From contig NZ_BSOW01000005.1 of assembly GCF_030160715.1 (NCBI RefSeq), forward strand, positions 1 to 64,000: a DNA stretch of 64,000 nt, read 5' to 3'. Below are positions 50,810 to 58,779 of this stretch, piece after piece. The stretch's first letter is position 1. Every line of letters begins with the position of its first letter. The position numbers and the translations under genes were made by a program. Origin of the DNA: Bradyrhizobium iriomotense (GTDB lineage: Bacteria > Pseudomonadota > Alphaproteobacteria > Rhizobiales > Xanthobacteraceae). The notes beneath the pieces are model-generated. The model saw nothing but the letters and a program-made list of their open reading frames with translations, made no database searches and was not told where the DNA came from.

Positions 50810-51487
50810 ATGCCGCTCGCCGGGAAGGGCATGCTGCTGACGTCGATGAATATCGACGCGGAACATGAGGCCGATTTCAACCGCTGGTATGATCGCGAGC
50901 ATCTTGCGGAGCGCGTTGCGATCGACGGTTTTCTGGAAGCGCGGCGCTATGTCGCGCACGCTGCCAGCCCCAGATATCTCTGCCTGTATTCGACTGCGAC
51001 GCTCGACGTGCTCGACAGTCCCGCTTATCGGGCGCGGCTTGCAACCCCGACCAACTGGTCGCGCCAGACCATGGCGCGCTTTGAAAACATGATCCGCGTA
51101 GTGGCGCGCATCACCGTCAGCAACGGCACCGGACGCGGCGTCGCGCTCGGCGTGGTGCGACTGCGCCCGACGCAAGACAATGCCGGACGGTTGCGTGATG
51201 CATTGCGGGAAAAGCTCACGCCGGAAAAATACGACGGCATCATCTCCATGCATCTGCTGGAGAGCGATGCAGAGCTTTCCGGCCCGACGGCGGAGATTCC
51301 ATCGGTGCGAAGTCCGGGCGCCAACGACTGGTTCGTGCTGATCGACGGCACGCGTGTCAGCGCGGTCTCTGCCGTGATTGCCGAACGCTTCACCGGCCCT
51401 GCAGCATCATCGTCCTCGCTTCCCGTCTCCGTCGGCACCTACTGCCTGATGTGGGATCTTGCGAAGAGCGACATCGCACCCGGCTGA
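50810..51487 (+). CDS. Uncharacterised protein at the end of the pqq operon (dimeric alpha/beta-barrel-like)
   Basis: 225 residues. The sequence looks like two ferredoxin-like repeats: the first starts LTSMNIDAEHEADFNRWYDREHLAERVAIDGFLEARRY, a pattern seen in EthD/DUF4286-like dimeric alpha/beta-barrel proteins; the second starts GVALGVVRLRPTQDNAGRLRDALREKL. There is no signal peptide. It begins 13 bases after the hydrolase stop, so it is probably the last gene of the transcript. Function is unknown; related folds degrade or bind small phenolic or haem-like molecules. Confidence 0.75.
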   Translation: MPLAGKGMLLTSMNIDAEHEADFNRWYDREHLAERVAIDGFLEARRYVAHAASPRYLCLYSTATLDVLDSPAYRARLATPTNWSRQTMARFENMIRVVARITVSNGTGRGVALGVVRLRPTQDNAGRLRDALREKLTPEKYDGIISMHLLESDAELSGPTAEIPSVRSPGANDWFVLIDGTRVSAVSAVIAERFTGPAASSSSLPVSVGTYCLMWDLAKSDIAPG

Positions 51488-51725
51488 CATCATCACACGC
51501 ATCACGAGATGCTGCACCGCCGCATAGAATGCGCGGCTGTTAATGCTATGTGCGCGCAGCTCCTATGAAAGCTGGACAACGCGCAAATTTGGCTTTGTGC
51601 GCGCCTCGGAATGGCTCTAATAAGGTAAGCCTATGATCCAATTTGAAAACCAGATGAACGCGACATAGCGTTCGCCAAGCTCAAGAAGGCCGCCGGGTCT
51701 TTGGGCCTGCGCGGACAGGGTAGGA
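51488..51725. promoter_or_regulatory. Upstream region of the 2-oxoacid:ferredoxin oxidoreductase operon
   Basis: 238 bases without a convincing gene. It contains the direct repeat TGTGCGCGC at 51549-51557 and 51596-51604, and an inverted CGCGCA at 51580-51585, which with the second copy forms a CGCGCA-n12-TGCGCG palindrome. These are operator candidates. A tiny frame of 11 codons (51633-51668) after AAGG is noted but not called as a gene. GGGTAGGA precedes the next start. Confidence 0.4.
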
Positions 51726-53525
51726 ATGAAACCGACCGATATCGCGGCCCCCGACTACTTTCACAAGGTAGTCGATTGCCAGTGGGCCTGTCCTGCGCAC
51801 ACTCCGGTTCCCGAATACATCCGTCTGATCGCACAAGGCCGCTACAGCGACGCCTATATGATCAATTGGAAATCGAACGTGTTTCCCGGAATTCTGGGAC
51901 GCACCTGCGATCGTCCATGCGAACCGGCGTGCCGCCGCGGACGCGTCGAGGAAACTCCGGTGGCGATCTGCCGCCTGAAGCGCGTCGCAGCCGATTTCAA
52001 GGATGACATCAAGCAGCGCCTGCCGCGTCCCTCGCCGAAGAACGGAAAGCGCATCGCGCTGGTCGGCGGCGGCCCCGCGTCGCTGACCGTGGCGCGCGAT
52101 CTCGCGCCACTCGGCTATCACTGCACCGTGTTCGATGCCGATCCCGAAGCCGGCGGCATGATGCGATCACAGATCCCGAAATTCCGGCTGCCCAACTCGG
52201 TGATCGACGAGGAGACCGGCTACATCCTCGATCTCGGCGTCGAATTCAAAGGCGGTCACCGCATCGAGAGCATGACGGCGCTGCTCGCCGACAAGTACGA
52301 CGCCATCTTCGTCGGCTCGGGCGCACCGCGCGGCCGCGAGCTCGACATTCCCGGCCGCAAAGAGGCAGCCGCGAATATCCACATCGGCATCGACTGGCTG
52401 TCTTCCGTCTCGTTCGGTCATACCAACAAGATAGGCCGACGCGTCATCGTGCTCGGCGGCGGTAACACCGCGATGGATTGCTGCCGCACCGCGCGCCGCC
52501 TTGGCGGCGAGGACGTCAAGGTGATCGTGCGTTCCGGCTTCGAGGAGATGAAGGCGAGCCCCTGGGAAAAGGAAGACGCCATTCACGAGGATATCCCGAT
52601 CCTCAACTACATGGTGCCGGTGGCGTTCAAGCATGTGGCCGGCAAGCTCATCGGCGTCACTTTCCAAAAGGTGAAGGCGGAATATGACGCCAAGGGCCGT
52701 CGCAGCCTGGTGCCCTCGGGCGAACCCGACCAGACCATCCCCTGCGACGACGTGCTGGTCGCGGTCGGCCAGGAGAACGCGTTTCCCTGGATCGAGCGCG
52801 ACTGCGGCATCGAGTTCGACAAATGGAACATGCCGAAGGTCGATCCCAAGACCTTCGTCTCGACCAACCCAAAGGTCTTCTTCGGTGGCGACGCAGCCTT
52901 CGGACCGAAGAACATCATCTGGGCTGTCGCGCACGGCCACGACGCCGCGCTGTCGATCCACAGGTTACTCTCGGGCGAGGACATCAATGAGCGCCCGCTG
53001 CCGGAGGTGCACGTCACCTCGCAGAAGATGGGCATCCACGAATGGAGCTATGACAACGACATCTCGCCTGAGAAGCGCTTCAAGGTGCCGCACCGCGACA
53101 AGGTTGTGGCCCTGAAGGACATCCGTGCCGAGGTCGAGCTCGGCTACGACGTCAAGCTCGCGCTCGGCGAAGCGCATCGCTGCCTGAACTGCGACGTGCA
53201 GACCGTATTCTCGACCTCGCTGTGCATCGAGTGCGATGCCTGTGTCGACATCTGTCCGATGGATTGCATCACCTTCACGGAGAACGGCGAGGAGGTCGAT
53301 CTGCGCCAGCGCCTGAAGGCGCCCTCGCCGCATCCCGACCAGGCCCTCTACGTCTCAGGCGATCTCAAGACTGGGCGCGTGATGGTGAAGGACGAGGACG
53401 TTTGCCTGCATTGCGGGCTCTGCGCCGAGCGCTGCCCCACCGGCGCCTGGGACATGCAGAAATACCTCATCGATATGACTCACGCAGGATCATCATGTCC
53501 GACAAAAAGCCGATCAGCAGCGTAA
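51726..53525 (+). CDS. GltD-like FAD/NAD(P)H oxidoreductase with C-terminal 2[4Fe-4S] ferredoxin domain
   Basis: 599 residues. The N-terminal helical Fe-S domain has Cys sets CQWACPAHTP and TCDRPCEPACRRG, as in glutamate synthase small subunits. FAD Rossmann motif VGGGPASLTVARDL (about 113-126), NAD(P)H Rossmann motif VLGGGNTAMDCCRTARRLGG, and the FAD-closing motif FFGGDAAFGPKNIIWAVAHGHDAA follow. Two ferredoxin-type clusters lie at 500-514 (CIECDACVDICPMDC) and 560-574 (CLHCGLCAERCPTG). It should move electrons between ferredoxin clusters and NAD(P)H for the oxidoreductase subunits encoded next; its 3' end overlaps korA by 31 bases. Confidence 0.9.
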   Translation: MKPTDIAAPDYFHKVVDCQWACPAHTPVPEYIRLIAQGRYSDAYMINWKSNVFPGILGRTCDRPCEPACRRGRVEETPVAICRLKRVAADFKDDIKQRLPRPSPKNGKRIALVGGGPASLTVARDLAPLGYHCTVFDADPEAGGMMRSQIPKFRLPNSVIDEETGYILDLGVEFKGGHRIESMTALLADKYDAIFVGSGAPRGRELDIPGRKEAAANIHIGIDWLSSVSFGHTNKIGRRVIVLGGGNTAMDCCRTARRLGGEDVKVIVRSGFEEMKASPWEKEDAIHEDIPILNYMVPVAFKHVAGKLIGVTFQKVKAEYDAKGRRSLVPSGEPDQTIPCDDVLVAVGQENAFPWIERDCGIEFDKWNMPKVDPKTFVSTNPKVFFGGDAAFGPKNIIWAVAHGHDAALSIHRLLSGEDINERPLPEVHVTSQKMGIHEWSYDNDISPEKRFKVPHRDKVVALKDIRAEVELGYDVKLALGEAHRCLNCDVQTVFSTSLCIECDACVDICPMDCITFTENGEEVDLRQRLKAPSPHPDQALYVSGDLKTGRVMVKDEDVCLHCGLCAERCPTGAWDMQKYLIDMTHAGSSCPTKSRSAA

Positions 53526-55342
53526 ACGACTTCGTCGTCCGCTTCGCCAACGTCAACGGCTCGGGCTCGGCTTCGGCCAACGAGCTGTTTGCCCGCGCGA
53601 TCCTGCGCCACGGCGTGCCGGTCTCCCCCCGCAACATCTTCCCCTCCAACATCCAGGGCCTGCCGACCTGGTATGAGGTGCGGGTGACGGAATCCGGCCA
53701 TCTCGGCGCCCGCGGCGGCGTCGACATGATGGTGGCGATGAACCCGCAGACCTGGGACAAGGACGTCGCCGGCATCGAGCCCGGCGGCTACCTGTTCTAC
53801 GATTCCACCAAGCCGATGCCGTCGACGAAATTCCGCGACGACATCACCGTGATCGGCGTTCCCCTGACCGCGATCGCCAACTCCACCTACACCGATCCGC
53901 GCCAGCGCCAGCTGTTCAAGAACATCATCTATCTCGGCGCGCTCGCGGCGCTGCTCGACATGGATCCCAAGCTGATCGAGCAGCTGATCGGCGAGCAGTA
54001 CAAGGGCAAGGAGAAGCTGCTCTCCTCCAACATCCACGCGCTGCATCTCGGTCGCGACTGGGCATTGCAGAATCTGAAATGTCCGACCGGGCTGCGGGTC
54101 AAGAAGTCCGACAAGGTCGGCGACCGCATCTTCATCGAGGGCAACAGTGCCGCGGCGCTCGGCGCGGTTTATGGCGGCGCGACGGTGTGCGCCTGGTATC
54201 CGATCACGCCGTCCTCGTCCGTTGCGGAAGCCTTCACCAGCCACTGCAAGAAGTACCGGCACGATGCTGCGACCGGCAAGGCGAAATACGCGATCGTGCA
54301 GGGCGAGGACGAGCTTGCCTCCATCGGCATCGTGATCGGCGCCTCCTGGAACGGCGCGCGAGCTTTCACCGCGACCTCGGGGCCCGGCATCTCGCTGATG
54401 ACGGAGTTCATCGGCCTCTCATATTTCGCCGAGATTCCGGCAGTGATCATGAACATCCAGCGCGCCGGCCCCTCGACGGGCATGCCGACCCGCACGCAGC
54501 AATGCGACATCATCGCCTGCGCCTATGCCTCGCATGGCGATACCAAGCATGTGCTGCTGTTCCCGGAAGATCCTGCCGAGGCGTTCGAGTTCGCGGCGGC
54601 CGCGTTCGATCTCGCCGAGCGGCTTCAGACCACGATCTTCCTGATGCTCGATCTCGATATCGGCATGAACCATCGCCTTTGCCGTCCGCTGAAATGGGAC
54701 GACGCGCGGCAGTATGACCGCGGCAAGGTAATGACCGCGGAGATGCTGGAAGAGGGTCGCGACTTCGGCCGCTATCTCGACGTCGACGGTGACGGCATCC
54801 CCTACCGCACCTATCCCGGCGCGCATCCGACCAAGGGCTCCTATTTCACCCGCGGCACCTCGCGCGACCGCTATGCGCGCTACTCCGAGGAAGGCACGGT
54901 CTATGCCGACAACATGCAGCGCCTGGTGCGCAAGTTCGAGACCGCGCAGGATCTCGTGCCGCGGCCGCTCCAGGCCAATGCGGAACGGCCGACCAAATAT
55001 GGCGTGATCTATTTCGGCTCCACGGCACCGGCGATGGACGAGGCGATCGGCCTTTTGGAGGCGCGCGGGCATCAGCTCGACCGGTTGCGCATCCGCGCCT
55101 TCCCGTTCCATTCGAGCGTGGCGAGCTTCCTCGCCGAGCACGATTTCGTCTACGTCGTCGAGCAGAACCGCGACAGCCAGCTCCGTCAGCTCATCGTCAA
55201 CGAGAACGGCATCGATCCGGTGCGCCTCGTACCGATCGTGCATTACGACGGCTCGCCGATCACCGCCCGCTTCATTGCAAAAGCCATTGGCGACCACCAG
55301 GATCACCTCAAGGTGACCCCGCTCCGCAAGGCCGTGTCATGA
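53495..55342 (+). CDS. 2-oxoacid:ferredoxin oxidoreductase, fused gamma-alpha subunit (KorA-like)
   Basis: 615 residues from ATG 53495 (MSDKKPIS). The N-terminal ~190 residues are the gamma domain (NGSGSASANELFARAILRHG ... VTESGHLGARGG). Residues ~205-400 are the pyrimidine-binding alpha domain (YPITPSSSVAEAFTSH; GEDELASIGIVIGASWNGARAFTATSGPGISLMTE; AGPSTGMPTRTQQCD). The C-terminal domain II (YGVIYFGSTAPAMDEAI) follows. It forms a heterodimer with the TPP-binding beta subunit and oxidatively decarboxylates a 2-oxoacid, probably 2-oxoglutarate, to the acyl-CoA. Overlaps both neighbours. The symbol korA would fit but substrate is not proven. Confidence 0.92.
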   Translation: MSDKKPISSVNDFVVRFANVNGSGSASANELFARAILRHGVPVSPRNIFPSNIQGLPTWYEVRVTESGHLGARGGVDMMVAMNPQTWDKDVAGIEPGGYLFYDSTKPMPSTKFRDDITVIGVPLTAIANSTYTDPRQRQLFKNIIYLGALAALLDMDPKLIEQLIGEQYKGKEKLLSSNIHALHLGRDWALQNLKCPTGLRVKKSDKVGDRIFIEGNSAAALGAVYGGATVCAWYPITPSSSVAEAFTSHCKKYRHDAATGKAKYAIVQGEDELASIGIVIGASWNGARAFTATSGPGISLMTEFIGLSYFAEIPAVIMNIQRAGPSTGMPTRTQQCDIIACAYASHGDTKHVLLFPEDPAEAFEFAAAAFDLAERLQTTIFLMLDLDIGMNHRLCRPLKWDDARQYDRGKVMTAEMLEEGRDFGRYLDVDGDGIPYRTYPGAHPTKGSYFTRGTSRDRYARYSEEGTVYADNMQRLVRKFETAQDLVPRPLQANAERPTKYGVIYFGSTAPAMDEAIGLLEARGHQLDRLRIRAFPFHSSVASFLAEHDFVYVVEQNRDSQLRQLIVNENGIDPVRLVPIVHYDGSPITARFIAKAIGDHQDHLKVTPLRKAVS

Positions 55343-56394
55343 CCTATATTGCAAAGCCGAAATTTCATCACCCAGGCCTGAAGAAGAACGAGCTCGGCTA
55401 CACGCATCGCGACTACGAAGGCAAGATCTCGACGCTGTGCGCCGGCTGCGGCCACGACTCGATCACCGCCTCGATCATCGAGGCCTGCTATGAGCTGTCA
55501 ATCGAGCCACACCGGGTGGCGAAGATCTCCGGCATCGGCTGCTCGTCGAAGACGCCGGACTATTTCCTCGGCAATTCGCACGGCTTCAATTCCGTGCACG
55601 GCCGCATGCCGTCGGTCTTGACCGGCGCCAACCTCGCCAATCGCGACCTGATCTATCTCGGCGTCTCCGGCGACGGCGATTCCGCCTCGATCGGCTTCGG
55701 CCAGTTCGCGCATTCGATCCGCCGCGCGGTCAACATGACTTACATCGTCGAGAACAACGGCGTCTACGGCCTGACCAAGGGCCAGTTCTCGGCGACCGCC
55801 GACCGCGGCTCGAAGTCCAAGAAGGGCGTCACCAACACCGACAACGCCATCGACCTCGTCGCGATCGCGCTGCAACTCGGGGCCACCTTCGTCGCGCGCA
55901 GCTTCTCCGGCGACAAGGCCCAGCTCGTGCCGCTGATCGCAGCAGCGATCCGCCACAAGGGCGCGTCCTTCATCGATGTGATCAGCCCCTGCATCGCCTT
56001 CAACAACCACGCCGGCTCGACCAAGAGCTTTGACTATGTCCGAGAACACAATGACGCCGTGAACCGGCTCGACGTGCTGGTCGGCCGCGACCCGATCAGC
56101 GTCGACTACGCGCCCGGCTCCGTGCAGGTCGTCGAGCAGCATGACGGCAGCAAGATCGCGCTGCGCAAGATCGATGCCGACTACGATCCGCATGACCGGC
56201 TCGGCGCGATGACCTTCCTCCAGAAGCACGCCGCCAAGGGGCAGATCGTCACGGGGTTGCTCTATGTCGATCCGGACGCGGAGGATTTGCACGAGCATCT
56301 CGACACGGTCGAGACGCCGCTGAACAGGCTGGAGGCCGACGATCTCTGCCCGGGCTCGGCCGTACTGGACAAGATCAACGCCAGCCTGCGCTAG
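55339..56394 (+). CDS. 2-oxoacid:ferredoxin oxidoreductase, beta subunit (KorB-like)
   Basis: 351 residues. TPP/Mg2+ motif GDGDSASIGFGQFAHSIRR ... ENNGVYGLTKGQ, and cluster-binding Cys residues in CAGCGHDS, GIGCSS and, further on, ISPCIAFNN. In this family these bind the single 4Fe-4S cluster that passes electrons to ferredoxin. Length fits the two-subunit bacterial KGOR. It starts inside the korA stop (ATGA at 55339). The TAG stop (56392-56394) is the first triplet of a family 1 repeat. Confidence 0.93.
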   Translation: MTYIAKPKFHHPGLKKNELGYTHRDYEGKISTLCAGCGHDSITASIIEACYELSIEPHRVAKISGIGCSSKTPDYFLGNSHGFNSVHGRMPSVLTGANLANRDLIYLGVSGDGDSASIGFGQFAHSIRRAVNMTYIVENNGVYGLTKGQFSATADRGSKSKKGVTNTDNAIDLVAIALQLGATFVARSFSGDKAQLVPLIAAAIRHKGASFIDVISPCIAFNNHAGSTKSFDYVREHNDAVNRLDVLVGRDPISVDYAPGSVQVVEQHDGSKIALRKIDADYDPHDRLGAMTFLQKHAAKGQIVTGLLYVDPDAEDLHEHLDTVETPLNRLEADDLCPGSAVLDKINASLR

Positions 56395-56494
56395 AGCACG
56401 ATCCGGAAAAGTGTGCAGCGGTTTTCCGAAAAGATCGTGCTCAAACAAGGAGCTAAAGCGCGATGACGATTCAACCAAAATTCATCGCGCTTTA
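56392..56494. repeat. Intergenic repeat, family 1, copy 3 (inverted), with a decayed partial copy
   Basis: Reverse orientation relative to the other copies: TAGAGCACGATCCGG ... CGGTTTTCCGAAAAGATCGTGCTC, then AAAGCGCGATGA ... TCATCGCGCTTTA. The first three bases are the korB-like stop codon. A degenerate copy of the CCGGAAAAGTGTGC-CGGTTTT part follows at about 56495-56535, suggesting an old tandem copy. Confidence 0.9.
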
Positions 56495-56547
56495 AGGACC
56501 ATCCGGCAAAGTGTGCCGCGGTTTTAGCCGACAGATCGGACGAAATC

Positions 56548-56973
56548 CTATCTGATCCGAACGCTGACCTTGCTCGAGACAATGGGCGGATCGAACGGAT
56601 AGTGCTTCGCATCGCCCAGCACCAGCTGAAGCGTGTGGGTGCCTGGTGGCAGCTCGAGAAAGGTCTCGGTCTGCCCCGCTCCAAAATGAAGATGCGACTT
56701 GTCCTGCGGAATCGGCTCCTTGGGGTCGATTGGGTCGTTGACGTCGATCAGCAGATGATGATGGCCGCTATTCTGATAGTCGTCGCCGGCATGCGTCACG
56801 CCCATGTTGCGCAAGCCGAACCGGACCCAGAATCCGCCCCTGATCTTTTGACCATCATGCGGCGTGATGAAATAAAGCCTTGCGTCCTTCGGTGCCGGCT
56901 TGCCTTGCGAATAGGCTGCGCTGGAGGACAATACAAGCAGCGCCGAAAGCGCGAGGCAGCAGACGATTTTCAT
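56548..56973 (-). CDS. DUF4399 family secreted protein
   Basis: 141 residues from ATG 56973 after GGAAGGAG. A signal peptide (1-23, ending AAYSQ) is followed by the DUF4399 domain: RLYFITPHDGQKIRGGFWVRFGLRNMGV, SGHHHLLIDVNDP, and LPPGTHTLQLVLGDAKHYP. The HHH motif and later HLHFGAGQTE suggest a metal or small-ligand site in the periplasm; the role is unknown. It follows the cyclase/FGE gene on the same strand by only 17 bases, so it may be co-transcribed. Confidence 0.88.
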   Translation of the reverse strand: MKIVCCLALSALLVLSSSAAYSQGKPAPKDARLYFITPHDGQKIRGGFWVRFGLRNMGVTHAGDDYQNSGHHHLLIDVNDPIDPKEPIPQDKSHLHFGAGQTETFLELPPGTHTLQLVLGDAKHYPFDPPIVSSKVSVRIR

Positions 56974-56990
56974 CGCATCTCCTTCCGCGC

Positions 56991-58538
56991 TCACGGACCA
57001 AGCGCTATGCGCAAGCCGTGGGTCGGATAGCGAACATTGGTATCGTAGCTGTCGCGGTTCGCCGGTCGTACATATCGCGCGTCGTTCTTCCAGGACCCCG
57101 AGCGCAGAACATGCGATGTGCAGTCTGCGCCGATCCAGGCCGAGCCGTCGGCCGGGGCGCCCTGGTAGTTCTTGTGCCAGCAATCCGCGACCCACTGATC
57201 GACGCCGCCTCCCATGTCGTAGAGCCCAAAGGGATTGGGCTTGAAGCTACCGACCTTGACCGGCTGATCGGCCGAGACGTCTCCGCAATCCTTGCAAGCC
57301 GCCATGCCCGGTTGCAGCTTGTCGCCCCACCAGTATTTTGTCTGGGTCCCACCGCGGGCGGCATACTCCCATTCGGCTTCGCTCGGAAGCCGGTACGGCT
57401 TCTTTGTCGCCTGCGCGAGCCAGACCGCATATTGCTGCGCGTCCGTCCAGCTCACATTCGTGACGGGGGCGTCGTCCTTTCCGATCGCGGTAAATCCGCA
57501 AGCCTTCGCCGCCGCACATTCGTTCCACTCACGAACGGTCACGGGATATTTCCCGATTGCAAACGGTTTGATCGCCACCTGGTGAACCGGCCTTTCCGTC
57601 GGGTCATCGATGCTGCCCATCGCGAGACTGCCGGCGCGGATCGCGACCATTTCCGGCTCCCGGATCGACGCCGTGGACGGCAGCGGGACCAGTGAAGGCA
57701 AAGCCGCGGGCGACGGCACTGCTGTGGGCGACGGAGAGGCCGCAGGGGCGACCTGCGGCGCCGGCGCTGTCGAACCGGGTTCGGCCGGCGTCGGAGATGC
57801 CGTCGGCGCCACGGCCGGGGGAGCGGCGGCGTGTTGCCCCACCTGGCTGCCTGGCTGTGCAAGCATGTACCAAAGCACGTAGCCAGCGATCACCAACAAA
57901 GCGAGGCTCAGAAAAAATATCAGGATGTTCTCGCGCCGGCCTCTGGTCCTGCTGACGGCGTCAGCGTCCGGCAGTACGCGATAGACGCGCACGGGATCGG
58001 TGATGTTCTTGACCTTGCGGTCCCCGAGCGACTCGTAGCCGCACACCACCTTGTGCTTGATCTGCTCGTAGATCGCGCCTGAGATGAAGACCTGACCAGG
58101 CTCGGCAATCCCTTCGATGCGCGTCGCAATATTGACGCCGTCACCGTAGATGTCGTCCGACTCGACGATGACGTCGCCGAGATTGACGCCAATGCGGTAT
58201 TCGATCCGCGAATCCTTCGGAAGGGAGGCGTTACGGCCGACGAGGTTCTGCTGGATGACGATGCTGCATCGAACGGCCTCAACGGGACTATCGAAAATGG
58301 CAATGAAGCCATCGCCCGTCGTCTTCACCAGACTTCCATGATGCTCGACGATGCTGGGCTGGATGAGATCGCGCTCGATCCGCTTGACGCGGACATGCGT
58401 GCCTTCCTCGTCGGCCTGCATCAAGCGGCTATAGGACGCGATGTCACCGACGATGATAGCGGCGAGGCGACGAGGCACCGCCCCATGCGGCGGCCGCTCA
58501 CCCTGATTCCCCGATTTGAAGTTGCGAATTTCTCCCAT
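56991..58538 (-). CDS. Class III adenylate/guanylate cyclase fused to an FGE-sulfatase (SUMF1-like) domain
   Basis: 515 residues from ATG 58538. The cytosolic class III cyclase domain (about 25-190) has metal Asp32 (GDIASYSRLM) and Asp76 (TTGDG), and transition-state Asn136 and Arg140 (GVNIATR), so it looks active. One membrane helix (206-226) and an Ala/Pro/Ser-rich linker (237-290) lead to a periplasmic formylglycine-generating-enzyme-like domain (296-515) with RLPSEAEWEYAARGG (383-397). The usual GNVWEWV is changed to GGVDQWV (444-450), and the C-terminal active-site Cys pair of true FGEs is missing, so this part is probably a sensor or binding module. Only 17 bases from the DUF4399 gene. 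Confidence 0.88.
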   Translation of the reverse strand: MGEIRNFKSGNQGERPPHGAVPRRLAAIIVGDIASYSRLMQADEEGTHVRVKRIERDLIQPSIVEHHGSLVKTTGDGFIAIFDSPVEAVRCSIVIQQNLVGRNASLPKDSRIEYRIGVNLGDVIVESDDIYGDGVNIATRIEGIAEPGQVFISGAIYEQIKHKVVCGYESLGDRKVKNITDPVRVYRVLPDADAVSRTRGRRENILIFFLSLALLVIAGYVLWYMLAQPGSQVGQHAAAPPAVAPTASPTPAEPGSTAPAPQVAPAASPSPTAVPSPAALPSLVPLPSTASIREPEMVAIRAGSLAMGSIDDPTERPVHQVAIKPFAIGKYPVTVREWNECAAAKACGFTAIGKDDAPVTNVSWTDAQQYAVWLAQATKKPYRLPSEAEWEYAARGGTQTKYWWGDKLQPGMAACKDCGDVSADQPVKVGSFKPNPFGLYDMGGGVDQWVADCWHKNYQGAPADGSAWIGADCTSHVLRSGSWKNDARYVRPANRDSYDTNVRYPTHGLRIALGP

Positions 58539-58779
58539 TGCTGGGCTCCACAAACTTGCAAATGGTGGCTTGCACGTTCGACGCGAAAAAGCGCTGCGTG
58601 CATGTATAGGCTATCACATCGCGTGCGAGGGACAAGCAAAGCGCGACCGGGTCGGATCTTCTCGCGAAGTATCGGTGATCGGGTTCCAGCCGAAATGCCG
58701 CCAGGCATCTTGAACTTTCCCGGCGTCGCGAGCGACTAAAGCTCGCAACGGAACTGCGTCGCGCCAAGCGAGAGCTCGC
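58539..58779. other. Intergenic region upstream of the cyclase gene
   Basis: About 240 bases between the cyclase start and the 3' end of the binding-protein gene, both on the minus strand. It should contain the cyclase promoter. I saw no gene, strong hairpin or repeat. Confidence 0.4.

Noticed and set aside
51633..51668. 11-codon frame after AAGG upstream of the oxidoreductase operon, a possible leader peptide
   Set aside because: It shows no run of regulatory codons and no terminator/antiterminator structure. A frame this short arises easily by chance.
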